Part shown: piece after piece, positions 6,741 through 14,162 of the stretch
Position numbering within the stretch: the first letter of the stretch is position 1
Layout: each line of letters begins with the position of its first letter
Assembly: GCA_902772675.1 (NCBI GenBank)
Contig: CACYBN010000072.1
Span: forward strand, 1-15,460
Length of the DNA: 15,460 bases
Reading direction: 5' to 3'
Origin: an uncultured Erysipelotrichaceae bacterium
GTDB lineage: Bacteria; Bacillota_I; Bacilli_A; RF39; UBA660
Translations under genes and position numbers: made by a program
Notes under the pieces: generated by a model
The model's input: only the letters and a program-made list of their open reading frames with translations
The model's database searches: none
Told to the model about the DNA's origin: nothing

Positions 6741-7756
6741 TGGAAAATGATTATAATTTATTTAAAAATTTTTATGATAATCTTTATAAAAATATATTAG
6801 ATGGATATTATAAAGATATAGATAATTCATTACATTATAATGAAATAAGAAAATATTTAAATTTTATAATATTAGGTATTATTCCAGCAATAGGAATATT
6901 TTTAATATTATTTAAAAGAATATATCTTATCTTTATTATTGTATTTATTATTTTTTACTTATTTGCTATTTATAAATACACTATGATCAACTATAAAGAT
7001 CAAAAGAAAAAATATATAAATAAGATAAAATATAATATTTTAGATGATATGATAACTTTAATAAGTGGAAATGATACTTCTTCAATTCTACCAAATAGTA
7101 GAATTAGTTTAGATTCATTTAATAGATGTGATTTCTTTAACTTAGAAAAATTATTCTATGACGGAAAGAATTATATTCAAACATCAATAAACAATAATAG
7201 TATTGTTATTGGTGATATAGAATTATATATATTACAAAATAAATATAAAGAAGAATATTTTTATCAAGGAGATAAAATGTTCTTAAAATCATATATCTCT
7301 TTTAATAAAAAAGATGTATTTAATGGTATATATATTGGGGCTTTTTCTACTAAAAAGAATGATTCAGCTATTCAAATAATACCTCATTCTTTTAAAAAGA
7401 ACTTATCTAATAAAATAAATAATTATTATAAATTTTATGACAAAGAAATATTTCTAGAAAATCCTGAATTTACAAAAAAATATGATGTATATACAAACGA
7501 TGAAATAAAATCAAGAATTCTTCTTAATTTATCTATGATGGAAAATATTAATTCATTAGATAATATTATAGATAATAATAAATATATATTTTTTAAAAAT
7601 GATAGTAGATTTTCTGTTTTTATAGAAGGATATACAATAGAAGAAATGTTAAATAAAAATATAGATTCTGATAGAAATAATGAAGTCAAAAATATATATA
7701 ATTTATATATTGAGATAATGAAATTATTTCAAATAATACAAATATTAAATCAATAA
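6740..7756 (+). CDS. DUF3137-type membrane protein, partner of LemA
   Basis: Two membrane segments lie at about 41-58 and 60-80 after a short helical N-terminus. The long soluble C-terminal domain fits the DUF3137 pattern as I recall it. It has CDFFNLEKLFYDGKNYI (130-146) in place of the S-x-LF-x-Y-x-G-x-D-x-I motif, FNGIYIGAFSTKK (194-206), and LENPEFTKKYDVYTNDEIKSR (239-259), which matches the strongly conserved LEDPxFExxFxVYsxDqvEAR motif. LemA and DUF3137 genes are often adjacent, which supports both calls. Its start overlaps the lemA stop. Codon choice is extremely AT-biased, with many Asn, Ile, Lys and Tyr residues. Function is unknown; with LemA it may form a membrane complex. It ends 18 bases from the convergent ArsP_2-like gene without a clear plus-strand terminator. 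Confidence 0.85.
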   Translation: MENDYNLFKNFYDNLYKNILDGYYKDIDNSLHYNEIRKYLNFIILGIIPAIGIFLILFKRIYLIFIIVFIIFYLFAIYKYTMINYKDQKKKYINKIKYNILDDMITLISGNDTSSILPNSRISLDSFNRCDFFNLEKLFYDGKNYIQTSINNNSIVIGDIELYILQNKYKEEYFYQGDKMFLKSYISFNKKDVFNGIYIGAFSTKKNDSAIQIIPHSFKKNLSNKINNYYKFYDKEIFLENPEFTKKYDVYTNDEIKSRILLNLSMMENINSLDNIIDNNKYIFFKNDSRFSVFIEGYTIEEMLNKNIDSDRNNEVKNIYNLYIEIMKLFQIIQILNQ

Positions 7757-7776
7757 AAAAGAGAGTTTCCTCTCTT
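7752..7776 (-). terminator. Intrinsic terminator of the ArsP_2-like gene
   Basis: AAGAGAG (7759-7765) pairs with CTCTCTT (7770-7776) around a TTTC loop, followed on the minus strand by TTTTTTATT. The stop codon at 7775-7777 lies within the outer stem. On the plus strand no T-run follows the hairpin, so it should not end the lemA transcript efficiently. Confidence 0.85.
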
Positions 7777-8620
7777 AAATACCAATTATATGAAAGACTA
7801 ATCCTGCAATAGCACCTATCAAATATAGGATAGTTACTATTTTAAGATTTTCTTTCATATTTTTATTTGATCTAAATAATACAATTAAAGCTACTCCACT
7901 ATTAGTAAGCAATCCTGCTATCATTGAAGAAAAAGTAATTGCTTTATTAATAAATAATTCAGTTAATATTATACTTGATCCACATGATGGAATTAAACCT
8001 ACTAAAGATGATATAAATGGACTTATAAATGTATCTTTTAAGAATATCTTTTCTATAAAACTATTACCTAAATACTCCATAATTATATTTACTACAAAAG
8101 TAACTGCCATTATAAATAGAATAATTTTTGTAGTATGTTTTAATGAAGCTAAAACTATTCCTTCTTCATCACAATGACAATGTTCATCATCACATATATC
8201 ATAATGATCTTTTTTCTTTTCTACTTTTCTTTTTCTTAATAATAAATCAATAATATAACCTATTAAAATACCAATTACTAATTTAACTAAAAGTACCCTA
8301 ATAATTATATCAATAGCAACTTTTTCAGATAATAAAATAATTAACATTTCATCAGATGTAGCTAAATAAATAGATATTAAAGTACCTAATGAAATAATTC
8401 TAGTAACATATAAATCTGTTGCTAAAACTGAAAATCCACATTGAGGTATTAAACCTAGAATACCTCCGAATAATGGACCAACCTTTTTATTGGTAGATAT
8501 TAGTTTTTCATTTGTCTTAGTAAATTTGTGCTCTAATGACTCTATTACTAAAAATGCAACAAATATAAATGGAATTAATTTTGCTGCATCAATTATTGTA
8601 TCTAAAATAATCTCTATCAT
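7775..8620 (-). CDS. ArsP_2-like putative heavy-metal/arsenic efflux permease
   Basis: The protein looks like the putative 10-TM heavy-metal exporter family (ArsP_2, Pfam PF11449 as I recall). It has a two-fold internal repeat: each half holds a proline-cysteine-glycine turn, GLIPQCGFS (56-64) and GLIPSCGSS (208-216), flanked by hydrophobic helices. The halves are joined by a hydrophilic loop (about 129-155) with a dense His/Cys/Asp cluster at 138-153 (H139, C143, H147, C148, H149, C150), which looks like a soft-metal-binding site. The first half has a further TSDEMLIILL motif and the second TNSGVALIVLF. The ATG has GGGAG seven bases upstream. It stands alone with its own promoter and terminator. 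The substrate is unproven; arsenic or another metal or metalloid is likely from the family. Confidence 0.85.
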   Translation of the reverse strand: MIEIILDTIIDAAKLIPFIFVAFLVIESLEHKFTKTNEKLISTNKKVGPLFGGILGLIPQCGFSVLATDLYVTRIISLGTLISIYLATSDEMLIILLSEKVAIDIIIRVLLVKLVIGILIGYIIDLLLRKRKVEKKKDHYDICDDEHCHCDEEGIVLASLKHTTKIILFIMAVTFVVNIIMEYLGNSFIEKIFLKDTFISPFISSLVGLIPSCGSSIILTELFINKAITFSSMIAGLLTNSGVALIVLFRSNKNMKENLKIVTILYLIGAIAGLVFHIIGI

Positions 8621-8642
8621 AAAACCACTCCCAGCGTTATTG

Positions 8643-8671
8643 ATTTTAACATTATTTTTTACTTAAAACAA
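8643..8671 (-). promoter_or_regulatory. Extended -10 promoter of the ArsP_2-like gene
   Basis: TTGTTT (8666-8671) and TAAAAT (8643-8648) are 17 bases apart on the minus strand, with TGT just before the -10 (AATGTTAAAAT). The leader would be about 15 bases. I see no clear operator palindrome for a metal-responsive regulator in this gap. Confidence 0.5.
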
Positions 8672-8674
8672 CAT

Positions 8675-9271
8675 TTATTTTTTTAATAGTTTATTTGAAC
8701 AATTTATAAAAATAAATAAATATAACATTCCAAATAAATATCCCCCAATAATATCTGAAAAATAGTGTACTCCTAGATAAATTCTAGATATACCTATTAC
8801 TAATATAAATATACTTAATATTGATATATATATTTTCTTATATTTAATATTACTCTTATATAATAAATAAATTATTAATCCATAAAAACAAATAGATACC
8901 ATAGAATGACCTGATGGATATGAAAAACCAGATTCAGTAGTTAGTCTTAAAATATTAGGTCTACTTCTTCTAATAACTCTTTTTAATATTTGATTTATAC
9001 CAAAAGAAAGAACTAAATTACTTATTATCAATTTAGGATATTTTTTATCTTTTGAAAACAAACTTAAAACAGCTAATGTAATTAAAACTAAAGGTCCCCC
9101 TACTTGTGTAATAACTTTAACAATACTAGTTAGATTATTAGTTCTAAATTTCATTAATGATTCATATACTATAGTATCTATTGGCTCTATTAGATTTGTT
9201 ATAACTAAAAAAGTCCATATACAAGTAATAAATATATGTAATCCTAAAAATATTTTAGTTTTTCTTTTCAT
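8675..9271 (-). CDS. PAP2-family membrane phosphatase
   Basis: PAP2 enzymes remove phosphate from lipid phosphates such as undecaprenyl pyrophosphate or phosphatidic acid at the membrane. All three catalytic motifs are intact: KRVIRRSRP (97-105), YPSGH (118-122) and SRIYLGVHYFSD (162-173), with H122, R163, H169 and D173 as the expected phosphohistidine site residues. There are about six hydrophobic helices (5-26, 47-72, 80-95, 124-138, 146-162, 174-190), normal for a 198-residue member. The ATG has AAGGATG upstream and overlaps the end of the previous gene by 17 bases, so translation is coupled. It is the last gene of a PrsW, papain-like hydrolase and PAP2 set. No clear hairpin follows it. 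Substrate cannot be told from sequence; recycling of the undecaprenyl carrier or phospholipid turnover are both possible. Confidence 0.92.
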   Translation of the reverse strand: MKRKTKIFLGLHIFITCIWTFLVITNLIEPIDTIVYESLMKFRTNNLTSIVKVITQVGGPLVLITLAVLSLFSKDKKYPKLIISNLVLSFGINQILKRVIRRSRPNILRLTTESGFSYPSGHSMVSICFYGLIIYLLYKSNIKYKKIYISILSIFILVIGISRIYLGVHYFSDIIGGYLFGMLYLFIFINCSNKLLKK

Positions 9272-9812
9272 AACTTAACATCCTTATATAATTAATTATC
9301 TTTCCTTCATATATTTTCTCTAATCCATCAATAGCAGTAATATCTTTGGGTTTTACTACGGAATAATCTTTTTCAAAATCATATATTCCACTATCTTGTA
9401 ATAATTTACCAACAAATTGACTACATACAAAATGATTATCTCTATGATATATTTTATTAAATTGTATGTGAATTAATCCTTTTATATTATATTTATATTT
9501 ATTTTTCTTATCTATATATTTTTTTAATTCAGCTATTAATTTCTTATAATCAGAATTTGATATTTCTAATTTATAAACTTGACATATAGAATTTTTAAAA
9601 ACCTTAGTAACTAAATCAAAGTCCTCTAAAGTAAAACCTGATGGAAACATCCATTCAGGGAATTTTCTTCCAAAACTATAAACTTCTTTTAAATTATCAT
9701 CTAATCCAATACTTACATGTATATATTTAGTTCTAGAAAACTTTTGTAAAACTGTAGAAAAAACAGTTCCATTATATGAAAATATAAGATAAATATTTTT
9801 TTTCTTTTTCAT
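9255..9812 (-). CDS. Permuted papain-like (NlpC/P60-related, YiiX-type) hydrolase
   Basis: Two catalytic motifs appear in the permuted order, His first and Cys later: KYIHVSIGLDDNLKEVYSFGR (H32, with E43 as possible partner) and HFVCSQFVGKLLQDSGI (nucleophile C130 followed by Ser-Gln-Phe). This is the layout of YiiX/YaeF-like and LRAT-like amidases or acyltransferases rather than ordinary wall-cutting NlpC/P60 enzymes. No signal peptide is visible, so it may be cytoplasmic and act on lipids or proteins. The chosen ATG at 9812 overlaps the PrsW stop as TAATG. The only longer start is a TTG at 9833, which I rejected. It is coupled at both ends to its neighbours. At 185 residues the length is normal for a single domain. 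Substrate unknown. Confidence 0.75.
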   Translation of the reverse strand: MKKKKNIYLIFSYNGTVFSTVLQKFSRTKYIHVSIGLDDNLKEVYSFGRKFPEWMFPSGFTLEDFDLVTKVFKNSICQVYKLEISNSDYKKLIAELKKYIDKKNKYKYNIKGLIHIQFNKIYHRDNHFVCSQFVGKLLQDSGIYDFEKDYSVVKPKDITAIDGLEKIYEGKIINYIRMLSYEKKN

Positions 9813-10669
9813 TAATACATCTTCTTTCCACAATTAGTACAAAATGGTCCTGATAATTTAGATCCACAACTATCACAATATTCAGGTACAGTATTGGAAG
9901 TACTAGTAGTTGTTTCTAATTGTTCACTATTATTTATTTGTTGAACTACTCCTGTACCAAATTTTCCATAAACATTATTATCATGTCCAAATAAATCTAC
10001 AGTTATTTTAGATATTTTTCTTACTTTTGACAAAGCATATATATATAGTCCAATTACAAAAATATAATATATAAGCATTAATTCATCCATAATCAAATAA
10101 TCAAAAGTAGAATGAATAAAAGTAGGTACAAATATACTCATCAATAAATATATAGTACTTTTATCATGCATGTTATGTATATTTGCCAACTTACTTAGTC
10201 CTAAATAGTATCCCATAGCAACCCCAAAGAAAGCATGTCCTGGAACAGATAATACCATTCTATATAAAGCTACTTCACTTCCATATTGAGCTACATAAAT
10301 AATATTTTCAATAGTAGCAAATCCTAAAGATACAAAAACAGAATATACTATAGCATCATATAAATAATTAAATGCTTTATTTCTATATCCAATTAAATAT
10401 ATATAAATCCATTTTGAAAATTCTTCAACTAAACCTACACCAAAGAATACTTTTATAAAAAGAATTACTCCAGACATTGATAAATCATCATAATCAAAAA
10501 ATGGAATTGTATATAATAATAAACTAATTACAATAGTAGTAAGAGCTGAAAGAATACCAGCAATAAATAATAATACTAATAAAGAATGGGGTTCTTTTTC
10601 TACTTCATCTTTATTATAAATATATTTTGCTAATATAATTGTTGGCAATATTGCTAGAAATATATTCAT
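9812..10669 (-). CDS. prsW: PrsW-family intramembrane metalloprotease with C-terminal zinc ribbon
   Basis: PrsW proteases cut membrane proteins; in Bacillus subtilis PrsW starts degradation of the anti-sigma factor RsiW. The conserved motifs are all present: EKEP near the first loop (24-27), VEEFSKW (81-87, EExxK), FATIEN (117-122), PGHAFFG (143-149) and FIHSTFDYL (184-192, HxxxD). About seven to eight membrane helices run from residue 2 to 215. A linker rich in Thr, Ser and Asn (240-262) then leads to CDSC (265-268) and CTNC (277-280), a zinc ribbon that is not part of the core family. The ATG has AAAGGAG eight bases upstream. No sigma or anti-sigma gene is in view, so the substrate is unknown. 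Its own promoter is not evident; readthrough of the upstream hairpin is possible. Confidence 0.9.
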   Translation of the reverse strand: MNIFLAILPTIILAKYIYNKDEVEKEPHSLLVLLFIAGILSALTTIVISLLLYTIPFFDYDDLSMSGVILFIKVFFGVGLVEEFSKWIYIYLIGYRNKAFNYLYDAIVYSVFVSLGFATIENIIYVAQYGSEVALYRMVLSVPGHAFFGVAMGYYLGLSKLANIHNMHDKSTIYLLMSIFVPTFIHSTFDYLIMDELMLIYYIFVIGLYIYALSKVRKISKITVDLFGHDNNVYGKFGTGVVQQINNSEQLETTTSTSNTVPEYCDSCGSKLSGPFCTNCGKKMY

Positions 10670-10696
10670 TATCTCAACTCCTTTACTTATTTTTGA

Positions 10697-10729
10697 TAAA
10701 AGAATAACAATAAATTAATATTGTTATTC
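10697..10729 (-). terminator. Long hairpin ending the envelope operon
   Basis: An 11-bp perfect stem (10702-10712 with 10719-10729) with a 6-base loop lies at the end of the CHAP gene, whose TAA stop (10724-10726) is inside the stem. Only a short TTTTATC follows on the minus strand, so termination may be partial and the PrsW set may receive readthrough. Confidence 0.65.
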
Positions 10730-11692
10730 CCAAACACCATATCCAATAATAACAGGACTATTAATACTATAAGATTTTTCACGTACAGAATCACTAGAGT
10801 TCCCTTCAATCGTATGAACCATTCCACCAGAAACTGATTTAACTATACCGATATGACCTCCTCCACCTGCATTTCCACCCCAGTCAAAGATTATTAGATC
10901 TCCCATTTTTGGAGTATAATTTCCTCCATGTTGAGATGGTACTTTATATTGACCTTTTTGAGTAAAATACTCTTTATATACTACAACAGCTGCAGTCTTT
11001 TGTGAAATTATATTAGGATAAATACCAGCTTGTTTAGTACACCACCATACAAATGTTGCACACCAGGGATAAGAATATCCTCCGATAGAACCGTATTCAT
11101 AAGTATATTTATTAGGTCTACCAGATACGCCTAATTCTTTTTGAGCTACCTCAATCAAACGAGCAGCAGTTCCTGAAGGTTGACCAACTGATTCTTGTCC
11201 TTGTTCTTGTTCACCATCATATTGTTTTTGTTTTTCTTCTTCTGCTTTTTTCTCATTTTCTTTTCGATATTTTTCTCTACTCTTTTCTATAGCATCTCTT
11301 TCAGCTTGGGCTTTATCAGCTTCAGCTTTTTTCTTTGCATCCTCTGCTTCATCTTCTGCCTTTTCTGCTTCTTGATACATAGCTATAGTAGTAGAATTAG
11401 CTTTTTCCCAACAAGAAGATTCATAAATACTTCCAGTATCAGTAACTCTACCTAAAAGTCCTACAATAGTAGGTACAAAGAATATAGCTACAGCAGCTAA
11501 AGTTTTAAAAAATATAGATCTAATAATTCTTTTTGAATTATCCATATCTTTATCAGTAACAATTTTAAATAATTGAAAAGCACAAATAATTACTAAAATA
11601 GAAGGTACTAATAAACATATTATTTCTACAATACTTCTAATATATAAAATAGTAGATAGTGAATTAGAATTTGAACATGCACTTAAAAACAT
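10724..11692 (-). CDS. Two-TM (VirB2/TrbC-like) protein fused to coiled coil and CHAP hydrolase
   Basis: The C-terminal domain (about 175-322) is a CHAP cysteine hydrolase of the type that cuts peptidoglycan cross-bridges or amide bonds. It has YPWCATFVWWC with the nucleophile C211, GGGGHIGIV with H280, and IEGNSS with E296/N298. The N-terminal 80 residues hold two membrane helices (about 22-44 and 60-80) joined by a charged turn, KIVTDKDMDNSKR, which resembles the VirB2/TrbC pilin-like proteins of Gram-positive conjugation systems. Between them lies a highly charged Ala/Glu/Lys coiled coil (about 104-160) and a Gln/Gly/Ser linker. A strong AGGAGGT precedes the ATG. It ends the six-gene operon before a long hairpin. 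It probably works in wall remodelling at the membrane. No conjugation genes are nearby. Confidence 0.85.
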   Translation of the reverse strand: MFLSACSNSNSLSTILYIRSIVEIICLLVPSILVIICAFQLFKIVTDKDMDNSKRIIRSIFFKTLAAVAIFFVPTIVGLLGRVTDTGSIYESSCWEKANSTTIAMYQEAEKAEDEAEDAKKKAEADKAQAERDAIEKSREKYRKENEKKAEEEKQKQYDGEQEQGQESVGQPSGTAARLIEVAQKELGVSGRPNKYTYEYGSIGGYSYPWCATFVWWCTKQAGIYPNIISQKTAAVVVYKEYFTQKGQYKVPSQHGGNYTPKMGDLIIFDWGGNAGGGGHIGIVKSVSGGMVHTIEGNSSDSVREKSYSINSPVIIGYGVWE

Positions 11693-11705
11693 AAATACCT
11701 CCTAA

Positions 11706-12395
11706 TTAATTCCTTTTTGATAAAACAAATATAGTTCCAAATAAAACACCTACAACTATAATTGTAACTATTACTTTAACATACCATGGAATCATAGATG
11801 ATTTACCACTATTTTCAGTAGCAGATTTTCCATCTTTAGTTTTCATAATTTGAAAAATAATACCATCTGAAGATAAATGATCACTATCTAAATACCAAAT
11901 ATATTTATTATTTTTTACTTCATTAGCATTATGATTTAATACTTCAGCACTTGTTTGTAATGTAAAAGTACTTAATGCAGATAATTTTTCACCTTCAGTA
12001 TTTTTATTATTTAAATTATCACAATAAAAATCTCCATGAGCAGCATAATAAATACTATTATCTGTTTCTTTATATGTATGTAATGAAAAACATTCACTAA
12101 ATCCAGATAAATCACCTAAATTATCATCTTTTAACTCATGTGTTAATTTAATATTAGTTTTTGTTGAATCACTATCCATTTGAAATTTTTCTTTACCTTC
12201 TAAATCTGCATAAACTCCTTTGTTTTTAGCATCTTCATATGAAGGATGTGCTTCATCTTCTAAAAATTCTTCTGGAATAATAGATAATTTCTCAGTAAAT
12301 TTATCATCTTCATAAATAATAGTATAATTAGCTTTACATCCAGTTAAGATAAAAGCAAATACTAATAATAAAAATATTTTTACCCTTCTATTCAT
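11706..12395 (-). CDS. Lipoprotein with C-terminal membrane segment, 229 aa
   Basis: A signal peptide (residues 4-17) ends in the lipobox LTGC with C20 as the lipidation site. The outside domain (21-200) is rich in Asp, Asn and Ser. It begins with alternating strand-like segments (NYTIIYEDDKFTEKLSIIP) and includes two cysteines (in SECFSLH and FYCDN) that could form a disulfide. A hydrophobic segment (206-225) near the C-terminus is followed by a short basic tail (SKRN), so the protein would be held at both ends. The strand pattern after the lipid Cys recalls LppM/DUF3153-type domains, but this is a weak guess. AGGTGATAAT precedes the ATG. It lies between the EIIB-like and CHAP genes with gaps of 8 and 13 bases, clearly one operon. 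Confidence 0.8.
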   Translation of the reverse strand: MNRRVKIFLLLVFAFILTGCKANYTIIYEDDKFTEKLSIIPEEFLEDEAHPSYEDAKNKGVYADLEGKEKFQMDSDSTKTNIKLTHELKDDNLGDLSGFSECFSLHTYKETDNSIYYAAHGDFYCDNLNNKNTEGEKLSALSTFTLQTSAEVLNHNANEVKNNKYIWYLDSDHLSSDGIIFQIMKTKDGKSATENSGKSSMIPWYVKVIVTIIVVGVLFGTIFVLSKRN

Positions 12396-12403
12396 ATTAT
12401 CAC

Positions 12404-12715
12404 CTATTTTAATTCATCAATAAATTTTTTTAATTGTTTAGAATTTTCCCCTAAGATGATTTTTAATTGATTATCTATTTCTACTATACCTTTAGCACCT
12501 AATTTTTGTATTCCATCTTTATTTGCTAAAGAAACATCTTTTAATGTAACAATAAATCTAGACATATTAGTTTCAGTAGAAACAATATTTTCTTTTCCTC
12601 CTAGATATTCTACTAACTTATTTAATTCTAAGTGAGCATCTTTTTTACCAGCTTTTAATACTGCTAATAAAATTATAAAAATAATTACTAAAATAATAAT
12701 ATATTCATATGACAT
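12404..12715 (-). CDS. Membrane-tethered EIIB-like domain without the phospho-cysteine
   Basis: Residues 3-20 form one membrane helix. From about 31 to 102 the protein matches the glucose-type PTS EIIB domain: LVEYLGGKENI (34-44), SRFIVTLKD (52-60), QKLGAKGIVEID (70-81) and LKIILGE (84-90). In true EIIB the segment after GGKENI reads DACITRLRV, with Cys as the phosphorylated residue. Here it reads ETNMSRFIV, so the Cys position is N50, while the conserved Arg (R53) remains. There are no cysteines in the protein, so sugar phosphorylation is ruled out. It has a good AAGGA site, sits 29 bases after the glycosyltransferase gene, and no EIIC or EIIA is in the window. It may bind a partner or act as a regulator. 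Confidence 0.82.
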   Translation of the reverse strand: MSYEYIIILVIIFIILLAVLKAGKKDAHLELNKLVEYLGGKENIVSTETNMSRFIVTLKDVSLANKDGIQKLGAKGIVEIDNQLKIILGENSKQLKKFIDELK

Positions 12716-12744
12716 ATCAATTCCTTCTTTCTTAAAGTATTATA

Positions 12745-13749
12745 TCATTTATAAACACTTTCATATACTTCTTTTAATTGTTTACCAATATAATGAAGAT
12801 CTCTTTCTTGAGCAATTTTATATGAATTTTTAGATACAGATTTTAATTTACCATTAAAGAAATCTTTTATTTTCTTCTCAAATTCATCTACATCTTTAGC
12901 TTTATAAACATTTTTTCCATCCTCAAGCCAACCTTCAAAAATTGGTATATCTCTTATAATTGCATCTGTTTCGCAAGCACATGCTTCTACAATTGGTATT
13001 CCTTCAGTTTCTTCTAAAGTTGGGAATAGATATAAATCGCATCCATTCATCGCACCTCTAATTACAGATGGTTCTACATATCCAGCAAATAATAAATTAT
13101 CTAATTTTGTATTTACAGCATCTCTAACTGGTTGAGTAGCAACTTTTAATGAAGAATATCCAAACCAAATAAATTTATATTCTGGTAATCTCTTTGCTAA
13201 TTCTACAAAATCAACTATTCCTTTTCTTTCAATATATAAACCAATACCAATTATAACTTTATCATCTTTAGATAAATTATATTGCTTTCTCCATTCTTCT
13301 CCTAGTTTTTTATCTTTTTTAAAGAATTCTATTTCAATACCATTAGATATTGCATATATTTTTTTATTTTCTAATCCTTTATATCCCTCTAATAATCTTT
13401 TTGAATATGGAGTCGGAGTTACAATGGCATCTCCTAAACTATAACATTTAATTAACCATTTCTTAAATAATTTAGATGTTTGTTTACTTAAAATAAATCC
13501 ATTTTTATAATCTTCTTCAGTAGAATGAGCATGATAAACTATTTTTTTACCCTTTTTCTTAGCTTTTTTTGCTATAAAATATGATTTAGGAAAATAAGTA
13601 TTTATATGTAAAATATCATAATCATCTTTTAAATCAGTAGTATATTCCACATTAGCAAACTCTAAAGCTTTCTTTTGATGTTCAATAGCTTTTCCTAATC
13701 CACTTTTACCGATAGTTTTTACACCTTCAGTATATAAAAGTACTTTCAT
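12745..13749 (-). CDS. GT4 glycosyltransferase, diglucosyl-diacylglycerol synthase/CpoA-like
   Basis: The enzyme is a GT-B fold, retaining glycosyltransferase of family 4, most like the DGS/CpoA group that adds a second sugar to glucosyl-diacylglycerol at the inner face of the membrane. The start MKVLLYTEG with GKSGLGKAIEHQKKAL (14-29) is as I recall for that group. Other features are VYHAHS (71-76), ISNGIEIEFF (134-143), the donor-site pair R175/K176, and an EX7E motif (E247 and E255 in ETEGIPIVE). At 334 residues it matches that group. There are no TM helices but many Lys clusters, as expected for a monotopic lipid-head enzyme. The start overlaps the preceding stop as ATGA, with GAGGAGG upstream. 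Donor and acceptor are inferred. Confidence 0.82.
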   Translation of the reverse strand: MKVLLYTEGVKTIGKSGLGKAIEHQKKALEFANVEYTTDLKDDYDILHINTYFPKSYFIAKKAKKKGKKIVYHAHSTEEDYKNGFILSKQTSKLFKKWLIKCYSLGDAIVTPTPYSKRLLEGYKGLENKKIYAISNGIEIEFFKKDKKLGEEWRKQYNLSKDDKVIIGIGLYIERKGIVDFVELAKRLPEYKFIWFGYSSLKVATQPVRDAVNTKLDNLLFAGYVEPSVIRGAMNGCDLYLFPTLEETEGIPIVEACACETDAIIRDIPIFEGWLEDGKNVYKAKDVDEFEKKIKDFFNGKLKSVSKNSYKIAQERDLHYIGKQLKEVYESVYK

Positions 13750-14162
13750 ATATCCTCCTCTAATAATTTAGATAATTTATTTTTTACTAAATCAAATAAT
13801 TCTTTATTATTAAATTCTCCTACATAATTATCTAATCTAAATATTTCACTAAAAGATTCTTCTTCATTAGAATTATTATCATATATATTAGTCATTATAT
13901 TTATTTCATTTAAAAGATAATTATTTATAATATCTATATCTATTTTTTTATCAGATTTATCTAATTTAGAAAAATATCCAAAATCATGAGTTTCTTTATT
14001 AAATCCTAAAGATTGTTCATATCTATATAGATTTAACTCTCTATCAAGAAGATATCCTACTCCAGAAAATTCTGTTTCTTTATAAATATCTATATAAGCA
14101 GTTAATCTATTTTTACTTAGACTTTCTCCTATTTCTTTGATATCATTACTTACTCTTTTCAT
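13746..14162 (-). CDS. Hypothetical soluble protein, 138 aa
   Basis: I do not recognise it. The protein is acidic, without signal peptide or membrane segment. It has a predicted strand region near the N-terminus (RLTAYIDIYKETEFSGVGYLL) followed by helices, an Asn/Glu-rich stretch in the middle (YDNNSNEEES), and a final Lys/Leu/Glu helix. I chose the ATG at 14162 since AAGGATG lies upstream. The ATG at 14174 has AAGG directly against it and is less likely. Its start overlaps the end of the membrane protein gene upstream and its stop overlaps the glycosyltransferase start (ATGA), so it is translated in step with both. The tight coupling suggests a partner role, perhaps with the glycosyltransferase or the four-TM protein. 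Confidence 0.72.
   Translation of the reverse strand: MKRVSNDIKEIGESLSKNRLTAYIDIYKETEFSGVGYLLDRELNLYRYEQSLGFNKETHDFGYFSKLDKSDKKIDIDIINNYLLNEINIMTNIYDNNSNEEESFSEIFRLDNYVGEFNNKELFDLVKNKLSKLLEEDI

Noticed and set aside
9813..9833. TTG start for the papain-like hydrolase
   Set aside because: No ribosome site precedes it; the ATG overlapping the PrsW stop (TAATG) is the usual coupled arrangement.
11220..11400. Low-complexity repeat in the CHAP gene as a DNA repeat element
   Set aside because: It encodes an Ala/Glu/Lys coiled coil; the bases are not arranged in regular units.
10724..11692. Remnant of an integrative conjugative element
   Set aside because: Only the two-helix N-terminus and the CHAP domain recall conjugation; there is no relaxase, coupling protein, integrase or attachment repeat in the window.
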